The notes below the pieces were generated by a model. It worked only from the letters and a program-made list of their open reading frames with translations, was not told the DNA's origin and made no database searches. Shown piece after piece: positions 27,266-35,028 of a DNA stretch of 64,000 nt. Source of the stretch: Paenibacillus camelliae. Its GTDB lineage: Bacteria; Bacillota; Bacilli; Paenibacillales; Paenibacillaceae. Location of the stretch: contig NZ_JAMBNY010000001.1 of NCBI RefSeq assembly GCF_023715345.1, positions 1,054,001 through 1,118,000 on the forward strand. The letters run 5' to 3'. The position numbers and the translations under genes were made by a program. The number at the start of each line of letters is the position of its first letter. The first letter of the stretch is position 1.

Positions 27266-28126
27266 CTAATTAATAGGAGGCTGCTCTTCAACGATTTCAC
27301 CGAATTCTCCACTGATTAACGGTACGCCAATCGTGAGGGTGTAATCTCCATCAATAGAGCTTTTATGTAGAGAGGCTTGAATATTAACCATCTTCCCGTT
27401 GCTTAGCCAGCGAAATTGCTTGATTCTATTAGAGAAATAGGTAACACTCGTTGTCCCATGATCTCCATATTCCTCTAACGTTTGCGCAACAGCAAGACTT
27501 TTTAGATCACTTAACACTTGATTATGCTTAGCTTGCCCGAAAACCTTCATATTCATTTGTACATTTTGATCCTTCTCTTGCAGAAGACGATGCAGGTAAC
27601 GCACTGACTTCTTTAGCTCGGCAGCCTTCTCGAGCTCACTGGCATCCAATTGTAGCATAACCGTTACTTTTTCAGCTATCTTATCTTGATCAGTACGAAC
27701 TAGCTTAATAACACTACCTGGAAGCTGCCACTGCCCATCCATAGCATTGCCGTTTTCTCGTATATTGCGATGCAGCAGCTCTCCCTTTGGCGTTATAAAC
27801 AGCTCTTTTGCAAGCCCTTCCATCGAACCATTTAATAAGGTAGCATCCCATCTAAATGACCATTGTCCAGTCATCGTTCCACCATCTATTAGCTCGTTGC
27901 TCCAATCCAGTAGCAATTCAAAATCTTGAATCGCTGCATCGTCTGCTTGACTACCTGATATCGATCGTTCCTGAATCCAAGCGGTGAGCATAAGAACAAC
28001 AACAAGCAGCACACTTAGCATGAGCTTCCATGGCAATCTGCTTGACGTTCTTTTACTTTTTTGTTTGCGCTTCGGCTTTCTTTTCTTCTGACTTTGTTCA
28101 TTATGAGGTGTCATCATATACATCAT
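27266..28126 (-). CDS. Membrane-anchored extracytoplasmic protein, possibly YwmB-like
   Basis: 286 residues. The N-terminus is very basic (KKRKPKRKQKSKRTSSR) and leads into one hydrophobic segment (about residues 33-48, LMLSVLLVVVLMLTAW), so the rest should be outside the cytoplasm. No lipobox. The mature part has paired stretches (TMTGQWSFRWDATLLNG, YGDHGTTSVTYFSNRIKQF) that vaguely recall the YwmB family, but I would not assign it firmly. GGGGG lies before the ATG pair. It is co-directional with zwf, 120 nt upstream of it. Confidence 0.6.
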   Translation of the reverse strand: MMYMMTPHNEQSQKKRKPKRKQKSKRTSSRLPWKLMLSVLLVVVLMLTAWIQERSISGSQADDAAIQDFELLLDWSNELIDGGTMTGQWSFRWDATLLNGSMEGLAKELFITPKGELLHRNIRENGNAMDGQWQLPGSVIKLVRTDQDKIAEKVTVMLQLDASELEKAAELKKSVRYLHRLLQEKDQNVQMNMKVFGQAKHNQVLSDLKSLAVAQTLEEYGDHGTTSVTYFSNRIKQFRWLSNGKMVNIQASLHKSSIDGDYTLTIGVPLISGEFGEIVEEQPPIN

Positions 28127-28338
28127 GTTAATGCCCCCTAATCACATATTTCACTTAACATATACGAGATTAAAAGGGCGCCTCCTGCTAGTTACAGGTC
28201 ACTTTCGTACGACAAAGCCGAAGCAAATTCAGTCACGTTTTTTCGTTTCGACAGCCTCATTAACAATATGTCATTTGCTCAAAGGCTACACTCCAATGGT
28301 CAACGCTTCTCGACATCATCGGCTTAAATATCCACACA

Positions 28339-28387
28339 ATAAAAGACGCTAGCTGCTAATCCTTTCTACTCTTAAGCAGCTGGCGTC
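28339..28387 (-). terminator. Terminator of the Lia/Psp operon
   Basis: GACGCCAGCTGCT / AGCAGCTAGCGTC forms a 13-bp stem with one mismatch, followed on the minus strand by TTTTATTG. It lies 20 nt after the liaR stop. Confidence 0.85.
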
Positions 28388-28407
28388 TCGTTATCATCTA
28401 TAAAATT

Positions 28408-29058
28408 CTACTCAGCAATACCGTGCTTATGAGCATAGATTGCTGCTTGTGTCCGATCTTCGACTTCTAATTTGTTAAATATGTTCGTTATATGGAACTT
28501 TACAGTTTTTACCCCGATAAATAATTCATCTGCGATCTCCTGATTCGACAAGCCTCTAGCTACACCCTTCAGAACATCCATCTCCCGATCCGTTAGCTGA
28601 TCGTGCAATACAGATGCTGGCTCTACTTTAGGCTGACGCAAACGGTTCATCATTTTGGCTGCAACCTGAGCTTCAATAACGGACTGCCCACGAACAGCAG
28701 CGCGAATCGCATTAGCGATTTCTGTTGCTCGAGATGTTTTCAGCAAGTAACTAAATGCCCCCGCTTCAATTACTGGATAGAGCTTACTATCGTCAATAAA
28801 GCTTGTTAGCACGATAACTTTACACTCTGGGTGCACCTCAAGAACTTGACGCGTAGTCTCAACACCATCGATTGGCTCCATGACAAGGTCCATTAACACA
28901 ACATCAGGCTTATAGCTTTCTGCAAAACGAATACCATCATGACCATTGCTCGCTTCACCTACAACCTCTATCCCATCCTCTGTATCTAGCACAGCTGCTA
29001 ATCCTATACGAACCATCTCATGATCATCTACTAATAGTACCGTTATCGGTCTTTCCAT
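28408..29058 (-). CDS. liaR: LiaR-like response regulator (NarL family)
   Basis: 216 residues. The receiver domain has DDHEMVR and phosphoacceptor D57 (VVLMDLVMEPIDG), and the C-terminal LuxR-type HTH is GVARGLSNQEIADELFIGVKTVKFHITNIFNKLEV. It should activate envelope-stress genes after phosphorylation by the adjacent LiaS (17-nt gap). Neighbouring PspA and PspC genes support the LiaR assignment over other NarL regulators. Last gene of the operon. Confidence 0.9.
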   Translation of the reverse strand: MERPITVLLVDDHEMVRIGLAAVLDTEDGIEVVGEASNGHDGIRFAESYKPDVVLMDLVMEPIDGVETTRQVLEVHPECKVIVLTSFIDDSKLYPVIEAGAFSYLLKTSRATEIANAIRAAVRGQSVIEAQVAAKMMNRLRQPKVEPASVLHDQLTDREMDVLKGVARGLSNQEIADELFIGVKTVKFHITNIFNKLEVEDRTQAAIYAHKHGIAE

Positions 29059-29075
29059 TCCATTTCTCCTCTCAG

Positions 29076-30083
29076 TTAGCCATTGCTTCCTACCATTGGT
29101 GGTTCATACGGTATTGTCACATAGATCGCTGTACCTTCACCAACTTCAGATATTATGCGAAACTGTCCGCCTAATTCAATGACTCGTTCCTCCATCGTTA
29201 ACAAGCCATACGAGCCTTGCTTTCTGCCCTTTAATTCAAATCCGATTCCATCATCCTGAATAACCATATTAATCTCTTCCTCAAGACGGTATAGCTTAAT
29301 GAGCATATGATCTGCCTTCGCATGTCTAAGTGCGTTAGATAATGCCTCCTGAGCAATACGGAATAAGTGGTCTTCATTCTCTTCTCTCATCACAATTGTC
29401 GTATCGACATCCATCTCAATTTGCATCGGTATTTTTTGCTGCAGCTCGCTAACAAGCGTAGCCAGTGCAGAGCCTAAGCTTTTTCCATCCAAATGAGCAG
29501 GACGAAGATGCAGCAGCAATGCTCTCATCTCAGATTGCGCTACAGAGGCCATCTCTTCAATGAGCTGTACCTGACGCTGTGCCTTCTGCCAATCATGCTC
29601 GATCGTTCTGCCAACCGCAGTCGCAGTCATCGATATCGCAAACAGCTGCTGACTCACTGCATCGTGGAGCTCTCGTGCGAGACGCTGTCTTTCCTCGATC
29701 ACAGCATTAAACCGAACCTGTTCCTTCCACACTCGCTCTTCCTCACTGTTCGACTCAGCATTAGCTTCATCCTCCTCATTCCCCGTGCCACCGATTGTAA
29801 TGGGTGAGTATGTATTTCGCTGCTGCATAAGCTTCTGGAGGGAAGCCTTAAGTCTTGAATTGATTGTGTATTGATAAATAGCAGAAAACGCAAGCCCAAT
29901 ACCAACGGCGGTCAGCATGATGATGATCCAGCGACCTTGCAAGCGTAAAAACTCTAATATGCCGATGGCCTGTAAAATAATTATTAGAAAGCAGCCTATA
30001 ATTAGCAGCCATAGCCCTGTCTCAAGCAGCTTTCTTTTTCTGAATAGCTTTTGCTCATTATCATTAGATTCATTGTTTTTCAC
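29076..30083 (-). CDS. liaS: LiaS-like sensor histidine kinase
   Basis: 335 residues. Two membrane segments (about 22-44 and 51-70) are separated by only a few residues, as in intramembrane-sensing LiaS/VraS kinases. A cytoplasmic linker with an acidic stretch (GNEEDEANAESNSEEE) leads to the HisKA_3 motif ERQRLARELHDAVSQQLFA with H140 as the probable phosphorylation site. The ATPase domain has EDHLFRIAQEALSNALRHA and QDDGIGFE. B. subtilis LiaS is held off by LiaF, but no LiaF gene is present here. Confidence 0.88.
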   Translation of the reverse strand: MKNNESNDNEQKLFRKRKLLETGLWLLIIGCFLIIILQAIGILEFLRLQGRWIIIMLTAVGIGLAFSAIYQYTINSRLKASLQKLMQQRNTYSPITIGGTGNEEDEANAESNSEEERVWKEQVRFNAVIEERQRLARELHDAVSQQLFAISMTATAVGRTIEHDWQKAQRQVQLIEEMASVAQSEMRALLLHLRPAHLDGKSLGSALATLVSELQQKIPMQIEMDVDTTIVMREENEDHLFRIAQEALSNALRHAKADHMLIKLYRLEEEINMVIQDDGIGFELKGRKQGSYGLLTMEERVIELGGQFRIISEVGEGTAIYVTIPYEPPMVGSNG

Positions 30084-30131
30084 AGCGCCAGCGCTCCTGT
30101 CCTATCGCTTTAGCTAATAACACAGGAAAGA

Positions 30132-30152
30132 GCAGACCGAGCATCGGTCCGC
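30132..30152 (-). terminator. Intercistronic hairpin between pspA and liaS
   Basis: GCGGACCGA-TGC-TCGGTCTGC, a 9-bp stem with one G-T pair and a 3-nt loop, lies in the 98-nt gap before liaS. It lacks a U tract, so partial attenuation or 3' end protection is more likely than termination. Either would set the kinase level below that of PspA. Confidence 0.45.
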
Positions 30153-30181
30153 CTTCCCATTTGCTATTCAACGTGCTTCCA

Positions 30182-30922
30182 TTACTCAGCGTTGTTTTCA
30201 GCTTTGTTTTCCGTGTTTTTTTCAGCGTTGCTTGGATTCAATCTATTTTTCAATGCTGCTAGCTGCTCATCAACCTTCACTTGACGCTCAAGGTCTGCAA
30301 CCGTTACAGGTGCAGATGGCGCGGAGCCATTGCTTGTTGGCGCGTAGCTATATGGTGAGCGAACAACATCTGCTTCAGCTTCTAGCTGCATAATTTTTTC
30401 TTCCATACGTTGGAAGCCTCTTGCTGCTGTTCCGCCATCAATCGTATGGTTAGAGCTAATCGAAGACATTTGCTTCTGTGCTTTAGCAAGCTGAGCTCTT
30501 GTAGCAAGCTCATTGCGTTTGTTGCGAAGCTGGTAGAACTCATCCTTCATTGAATGTAATTGTAGCTTAAGCTCTTCAGCCTGTGCAACTGCATTCGCAT
30601 GAAGCTCAGAATATTCGCTTGCTTTTTGATCGAAGTATAGTTTTTCTTCTAGTAGCTTACGTGCAAGCTCCTCATGATTGTTGCGAAGTGCAGCTTCTGC
30701 TTTTGACTCACGATCAAATGCATTGCGAAGGCTGTCGTCTAAGCGTTGCTTCATGCTGCGCTCACTAGCCATTTGCTTAGCAACCGTTACCTCAGCTGCA
30801 TGAATCTCTGCCTCCATGTCACGCAGATACTGATTAAGCATAACAACTGGATCCTCTAATTTATCTAACCAATCATTCACTGAAGCCTTTGTCATATCCT
30901 TCATTCTTTTGAAAATACTCAT
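30182..30922 (-). CDS. pspA: PspA/IM30 family protein, second copy
   Basis: 246 residues; a peripheral membrane protein that forms large assemblies and protects membrane integrity. The start [20 protein letters not shown] is the amphipathic membrane-binding helix. A long coiled coil spans about residues 25-190, and the last 50 residues are polar with a repeated [11 protein letters not shown] tail. It begins 5 nt after pspC. It is longer than and well diverged from the first copy, so the two may have different roles or mix in one assembly. Confidence 0.9.
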   Translation of the reverse strand: MSIFKRMKDMTKASVNDWLDKLEDPVVMLNQYLRDMEAEIHAAEVTVAKQMASERSMKQRLDDSLRNAFDRESKAEAALRNNHEELARKLLEEKLYFDQKASEYSELHANAVAQAEELKLQLHSMKDEFYQLRNKRNELATRAQLAKAQKQMSSISSNHTIDGGTAARGFQRMEEKIMQLEAEADVVRSPYSYAPTSNGSAPSAPVTVADLERQVKVDEQLAALKNRLNPSNAEKNTENKAENNAE

Positions 30923-30926
30923 CGTA

Positions 30927-31430
30927 TTATTCTCCCTTCTCTAACTTGGAAATTTTTTCTTTTAGTTCTTCTATTTCACGGCGTAATGCTTTCTTTTCAA
31001 GATCATCCATCATTTGATCTGATGTACTTGTTGATTGAAACGGTGCTTGACCATGCGGTTGCGTATAGTTTGGTCCTGGTCCGCCTTGATTCCAATTTGG
31101 ACGCTGTTGCTGCATTGGGTCTTGATAGCCTTGCGGGTTGCTGCCGTATGGAGTACCGCCATATGGATTGCCGCCATATGGATTGCCACCGTACGTGTTT
31201 CCACCGTAAGGACGCTGGTGATGCCCGAATGGTGTGTGCAAACTTGGTGTTTTAGGTACAACTGCGCTTACGATGAAATACAGTACAATGAATATCCCGC
31301 TTGATAAAATCGTAAGTACAACTAGCAGCACACGATACAATGTCGCATCAACATTCGTTAGCTCTCCCAATCCACCGCATAGTCCTGTGAACATTTTATT
31401 TTCTCTAGAGCGATATAACTGCTTTCTCAC
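30927..31430 (-). CDS. pspC: PspC-domain membrane protein with PYGGN repeats
   Basis: 167 residues from a GTG at 31430, giving [20 protein letters not shown] as in typical PspC proteins. This GTG overlaps the upstream TGA as GTGA and has GGAAGG at 9 nt, whereas the ATG three codons earlier abuts the ribosome site. The PspC domain (about 1-60) ends in a membrane segment ([20 protein letters not shown]). A Gly/Asn/Pro/Tyr-rich linker with YGGNP repeats follows, then a C-terminal coiled coil ([20 protein letters not shown]). The coiled coil could bind the PspA partners encoded on either side. Confidence 0.87.
   Translation of the reverse strand: MRKQLYRSRENKMFTGLCGGLGELTNVDATLYRVLLVVLTILSSGIFIVLYFIVSAVVPKTPSLHTPFGHHQRPYGGNTYGGNPYGGNPYGGTPYGSNPQGYQDPMQQQRPNWNQGGPGPNYTQPHGQAPFQSTSTSDQMMDDLEKKALRREIEELKEKISKLEKGE
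31141..31211 (-). repeat. 15-bp in-frame tandem repeats inside pspC
   Basis: About four and a half units of CCGCCATATGGATTG (plus-strand reading) encode the repeated pentapeptide YGGNP and variants. Two adjacent units are identical. Because units are a multiple of 3, slippage would change linker length without a frameshift. Confidence 0.75.
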
Positions 31431-32110
31431 AGGGACCATCCTTCCTTATTTAACTTCTCCTTCAACTGCTGCAGTTCTAGATCAACTTCCTCGCTGCGGC
31501 GATTTGTTTGAAGTGAATTACCATATAAGCCATTGTTTTGTTGTCTAAGCTCACGCAAGCTTTGCGTCTCATATTCCATATCCTGAATGCGTGTTTCCAT
31601 CTTACGCATCACTTCACCAGGCTGTTGGCCGTTGTTGAAGCTCATTCTTTGGTTTAAGCGCTGCTGCAGACGAATGGATTCCATACGGGCAACATAGTAA
31701 GCACGCTTATCGTAAACCATTTGATATTCGGTGCGCAGCTCTTTAAGCTGTGCCTCTAGCTCTAATAAAGAATTGTTGCTTTGCTCGTACAGCTCACGAT
31801 AATTGTTAGCTGTCTCAACGTGCATCGTTTTTTCAGTGAGCAAGGAGCGTGCAATATTCTCTTCACCTGCTTTAAGTGCGATCATTGCTTGCTTTTCCTT
31901 TTGCTCAATGTTTTGCTCAGCTTGCAGCCATTGTGCCTTGAGCTGATTCGTATGCATCATGTATTGTTGCTGCAATCGCTCTGCTTGAATTATGTCATCG
32001 CGTGTAGACCATAGAAATTGGTCAATCAGCTTGACAGGATCTTCAGCCTTCTCTAGACGATCATTCAGCGTCGCCACTGATATGTCTCGGATGCGTCTAA
32101 AAATTCCCAT
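31427..32110 (-). CDS. pspA: PspA/IM30 family protein (LiaH-like), first copy
   Basis: 227 residues. It starts with the amphipathic helix MGIFRRIRDISVATLNDRLE followed by EDPVKLIDQFL, the standard PspA signature. The coiled-coil core runs to about residue 190 and the end is rich in charged residues. It overlaps pspC by a GTGA junction, so the two are translationally coupled. Position after a LiaI-like membrane protein matches liaI-liaH order in B. subtilis. Confidence 0.9.
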   Translation of the reverse strand: MGIFRRIRDISVATLNDRLEKAEDPVKLIDQFLWSTRDDIIQAERLQQQYMMHTNQLKAQWLQAEQNIEQKEKQAMIALKAGEENIARSLLTEKTMHVETANNYRELYEQSNNSLLELEAQLKELRTEYQMVYDKRAYYVARMESIRLQQRLNQRMSFNNGQQPGEVMRKMETRIQDMEYETQSLRELRQQNNGLYGNSLQTNRRSEEVDLELQQLKEKLNKEGWSL

Positions 32111-32142
32111 CTTATAACCTCCTAAACTCTAATCTATTTGCA

Positions 32143-32439
32143 TTAGTAATGGTGGCGCGATTTCTTTGTAATGAAGAAAATACCTGCTCCGATCAACGCG
32201 ATTGAGAAGATCAGTGTCATGAAACCACCAAGTTTTCCTAGAAGCATTACAAATCCAATGACTAGAAATATGCTTCCGATTACCTTCTGACCGTTTTTCA
32301 ATCCGATAAATCCGCATGCAATCAATATGATTGGAAGCAAGAAACTGAAGATCGCACCTAGATTTATACTTAGAAACTTCAGTGCTAGCAATCCTCCGAT
32401 TAAGATACAGATCACACCGATCAATGATTTGCCATTCAT
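32143..32439 (-). CDS. Small LiaI/LiaF-N-like membrane protein
   Basis: 98 residues made almost entirely of three to four hydrophobic segments (IGVICILIGGLLALKFL, IFSFLLPIILIACGFIGL, IGSIFLVIGFVMLLGKL, LIFSIALIGAGIFFIT) with a basic tail KKSRHHY. This pattern matches the LiaI/LiaF N-terminal membrane region without the soluble LiaF C-terminal domain. GAGGTG lies upstream of the ATG. It heads the Lia/Psp operon and may be the membrane anchor for PspA proteins. An overlapping frame of similar length is rejected. Confidence 0.72.
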   Translation of the reverse strand: MNGKSLIGVICILIGGLLALKFLSINLGAIFSFLLPIILIACGFIGLKNGQKVIGSIFLVIGFVMLLGKLGGFMTLIFSIALIGAGIFFITKKSRHHY

Positions 32440-32510
32440 TTTTTCGTATCACCTCGTTCATCCCTAATTTGTTTTTGCTGTTGTTGTTTGCGTTGTTTGC
32501 TTATGTACTT

Positions 32511-32539
32511 AGTATAGATGGATTCGGTAAGATGCAAAA
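32511..32539 (-). promoter_or_regulatory. Probable promoter of the Lia/Psp operon
   Basis: A good -10 box TATACT (32511-32516 on the minus strand) with a poor -35 (TTTTGC at 17 nt spacing, or TTGCAT at 15). A strong -10 with a weak -35 fits an activator-dependent promoter. Confidence 0.55.
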
Positions 32540-32560
32540 CGGACTAACGGCGGTTTTTGA

Positions 32561-32612
32561 CCTAGACCATGGTCGAGGAAGCCTCTAGTTACATGGTCGG
32601 AGGTGGTCTAGG
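32561..32612. promoter_or_regulatory. Palindromic region upstream of the Lia/Psp promoter (candidate LiaR site)
   Basis: It contains the perfect 10-bp palindrome GACCATGGTC (32565-32574) and a larger inverted repeat CCTAGACCA (32561-32569) / TGGTCTAGG (32604-32612). It lies about 25 bp upstream of the -35 region, a normal activator position. LiaR binding is inferred from location. Confidence 0.5.
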
Positions 32613-32738
32613 ACCTGTGTTAAAGTCGCTATCAAGCAGCATGTAGTCATTAAGAGATATACGCCTCTGCACGTCACCTCTCATTGGTTTGTCAGGTCAT
32701 TACTATTACATAGGTTCCAAGAGATCTGCTATTGCTGT

Positions 32739-34289
32739 TTACTCCGTGTGCAGCTCTCTTCCATTTTTAATAAGGAACGCATTAAACTGCTTTTGCTTTG
32801 CTTGAATGATTTTATCGATGCCTGCGATCTGAAGCTTCTTCATGTATTCGGGCAGAACGACCTCAGGATCAACGGAGCCAGATTCCAATGCGATCAAATA
32901 CTGCTTATCTACATTAACAACTGCAGCTACCTCTGACTTTACCTCTTCCCCGTCAAATACGAAGCCTAGACCTGGAGAGATGACCGCCCCCTCACTAAAA
33001 GCTTTAAACTGCTCCCACTTCATTGGGTCCTCGCTATCCCATAAATAGTTAATGTATTGATTCCCAAGCATCCAATTCACCCCTGGACTATAGCGAGATG
33101 TCGCCTCTGTCATCGTTATAACGTTGTCAGACAGCTTTTCATAATGAATGCCTTCGATCCCGAAGTTCAGAAGATTGTTCAAATATATATCGGTGTGGAG
33201 TAGATTAATTAGCTGCATCGCTAATTCAGGATGTCGTGAGGTTGATGAGATGGCGAGCATGGAGCCAGTTGTTTCTGATGTCGCTAACGATTTTTGATTG
33301 ATAGCAATTTGGCCAAGCTTTCCAGCTAAGCCTGTTTGTACACCTAATTCTTCAGCTTTGCCTGGCTTAATTGGGGATACAATAGAAAAGTATTCATTGG
33401 AGGCGAGCGCATCACTGACCATCATTTGCGTCGTGGCCGCGTCCATATTAATATAGCCTTTTAAATAGAAGGATCTTGCCAAGTATAAATTATCAATATA
33501 GCGTTGGATTTCATAGAGCGGCTTCACAACCGTTGAGGTATCGTCCTTCAATATATATCCTGGAATCGAAGTATCTCCGAGTGCATCATAGTTGTTCATA
33601 TAATGAGAGTTTAAATTTTCACCATGCTTAACGAACAATGGTGTGATCTGAGGCATTTCTCTTTTAATGGCAGCATAAATCGGTTCTAAATCCATAATCG
33701 TTTGCACGGAGTTCATATTCAGCTTCAGCTGCTCGGCTATATCCTTGCGATACACAATTCCTCCCTGTGCTGCAAACTCCTTATTAGTAGGAATACCGTA
33801 ATTGATCCCATCCAGCTGGGCACTCTGCAGGATAATTGGATCTAGCGATGCGATAATATCCTGCCCGTACTGCTCGAGCAAATCATTAAGTGGAATGAAG
33901 GCTCCCTTGGACACATTGACTGAATGACGACTCCATTGTGACGTAAAGATTACATCGAATTCCTCACGTGATGCAATCATAATATTTTGCCGATTATCCC
34001 AAGAGCCCCAATCTAGAACAATGATATCCAGCTTTGCATTTAACTTTTCCATCAAATACTGACTCGCTTCCCGCTCCACAAGCTGTTCATCAAGCTGTGG
34101 TGTGCCGATATAGACAAGCTTTAAGGTGTAGGCATCCTTGAGATCTCGTTGTGCACCGTCGTCTAAAACGCTTTCATAACGCTCGACTACAATCTGGGAA
34201 GGCTCACGATTCGTGCACGCAGCACTTAAGAAGATCAGCAACAATACGCTAACCCAACATAAGAAACGTTGTATCGTTCGTACCATCAT
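32739..34289 (-). CDS. Sugar-binding lipoprotein (CUT1, DUF3502-type), second paralogue
   Basis: 516 residues from the ATG at 34289, which has GGGG 8 nt upstream; the open frame extends to 34328 without a better site. The signal peptide ends in LLLIFLSAACTN (lipobox SAAC). It is clearly homologous to the binding protein at 35029-36594: DWGSWD, MIASREEFDVIFTSQW, YGIPTNKEFAAQGGIVYRKD and WDSEDPMKWEQFKAF align. It is separated from the first copy by the YugN gene and two terminators, so it is probably transcribed on its own. It may give the same permeases a different specificity. Confidence 0.85.
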   Translation of the reverse strand: MMVRTIQRFLCWVSVLLLIFLSAACTNREPSQIVVERYESVLDDGAQRDLKDAYTLKLVYIGTPQLDEQLVEREASQYLMEKLNAKLDIIVLDWGSWDNRQNIMIASREEFDVIFTSQWSRHSVNVSKGAFIPLNDLLEQYGQDIIASLDPIILQSAQLDGINYGIPTNKEFAAQGGIVYRKDIAEQLKLNMNSVQTIMDLEPIYAAIKREMPQITPLFVKHGENLNSHYMNNYDALGDTSIPGYILKDDTSTVVKPLYEIQRYIDNLYLARSFYLKGYINMDAATTQMMVSDALASNEYFSIVSPIKPGKAEELGVQTGLAGKLGQIAINQKSLATSETTGSMLAISSTSRHPELAMQLINLLHTDIYLNNLLNFGIEGIHYEKLSDNVITMTEATSRYSPGVNWMLGNQYINYLWDSEDPMKWEQFKAFSEGAVISPGLGFVFDGEEVKSEVAAVVNVDKQYLIALESGSVDPEVVLPEYMKKLQIAGIDKIIQAKQKQFNAFLIKNGRELHTE

Positions 34290-34385
34290 CGACATCACCC
34301 CACATTTCCAGAAATAAACATAATACAATTATTTTATCTAAATCACCGTCATATTTAAAGGTAGAAAAAGGGCTCTCAACAAATA

Positions 34386-34414
34386 ATCGCCTGAGCTGCT
34401 ACAGCTCAGGCGAT
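34386..34414 (-). terminator. Terminator after yugN
   Basis: ATCGCCTGAGCTG / CAGCTCAGGCGAT is a perfect 13-bp stem with a 3-nt loop (TAG), followed on the minus strand by TATTTGTTG. The U tract is imperfect but the stem is very strong. Confidence 0.7.
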
Positions 34415-34418
34415 GATA

Positions 34419-34835
34419 TTAACCAAAAAACGTTGCCAAGCGTTCTACTGATGTTTTTCCTGCATGGCGCCATTTGTCTACATTTTCAATTTTATCATCA
34501 GGATCTAGTGGTGGCTGGAACTGGCTTAAGCCAATAACCTCCATAACACTAAAATCAGAATCCGGGTCAATGCCTGTATGCATGACGTGCTTTAGCAGAA
34601 ATGGTTCACCAAACTCAAAAAATGCATCGTCCCGATCAAGCTGGCCTTGCAGCACATAAATAGGTATGCGCAAATAAATCGTTACGCCCTCATGCTGACT
34701 CAATATGTTATCGAAAAAAGCCTTATGATACTCCCAATTTCCATTAATAACAAAACCTAAGCTTTCAAAATCCTCTCTCACCTCTCCATAGAACGCTCTT
34801 TTTCCTTCAATAAAAGTAGATGGAATTGACAGCAT
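34419..34835 (-). CDS. yugN: YugN-like family protein
   Basis: 138 residues, soluble, no signal. The opening LSIPSTFIEGKRAFYGEVREDFESLGFVINGNWEYHKAFFDN matches the YugN family found in Bacillus and relatives, whose function is unknown. AAGGAGG lies 8 nt before the ATG. It stands between two paralogous binding-protein genes but has terminators on both sides, so it looks like an independently transcribed gene caught between them. Confidence 0.8.
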   Translation of the reverse strand: MLSIPSTFIEGKRAFYGEVREDFESLGFVINGNWEYHKAFFDNILSQHEGVTIYLRIPIYVLQGQLDRDDAFFEFGEPFLLKHVMHTGIDPDSDFSVMEVIGLSQFQPPLDPDDKIENVDKWRHAGKTSVERLATFFG

Positions 34836-34927
34836 GCTTACGCCTCCTTCGTAGTGATCTACTCCTATTGTGACTATTCATACCGCCTACTATACCTATA
34901 TGCTAGCAATAGCTTGATTTACATCAC

Positions 34928-34967
34928 GAAAATAAGAGCAGCCCGGCATATCGTACCGAACTGCTCT
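34928..34967 (-). terminator. Terminator after the first binding-protein gene
   Basis: GAGCAGTTCGG / CCGGGCTGCTC forms an 11-bp stem with one mismatch, followed by TTATTTTCG on the minus strand. It ends the permease-permease-binding protein operon. Confidence 0.75.
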
Positions 34968-35028
34968 CTCTCTCACAACAACATGAGCTATTTGCTCTAT
35001 GAATCAATGAGCTTCCAGCTTTTTCTCC

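Noticed and set aside
31141-31211. Second CRISPR-like repeat
   Set aside because: The 15-bp units are in frame inside pspC and encode a YGGNP linker.
32129-32461. Alternative 110-residue minus-strand frame over the LiaI-like gene
   Set aside because: Its peptide is charged and irregular, whereas the 98-residue frame gives clean membrane helices and has a ribosome site.
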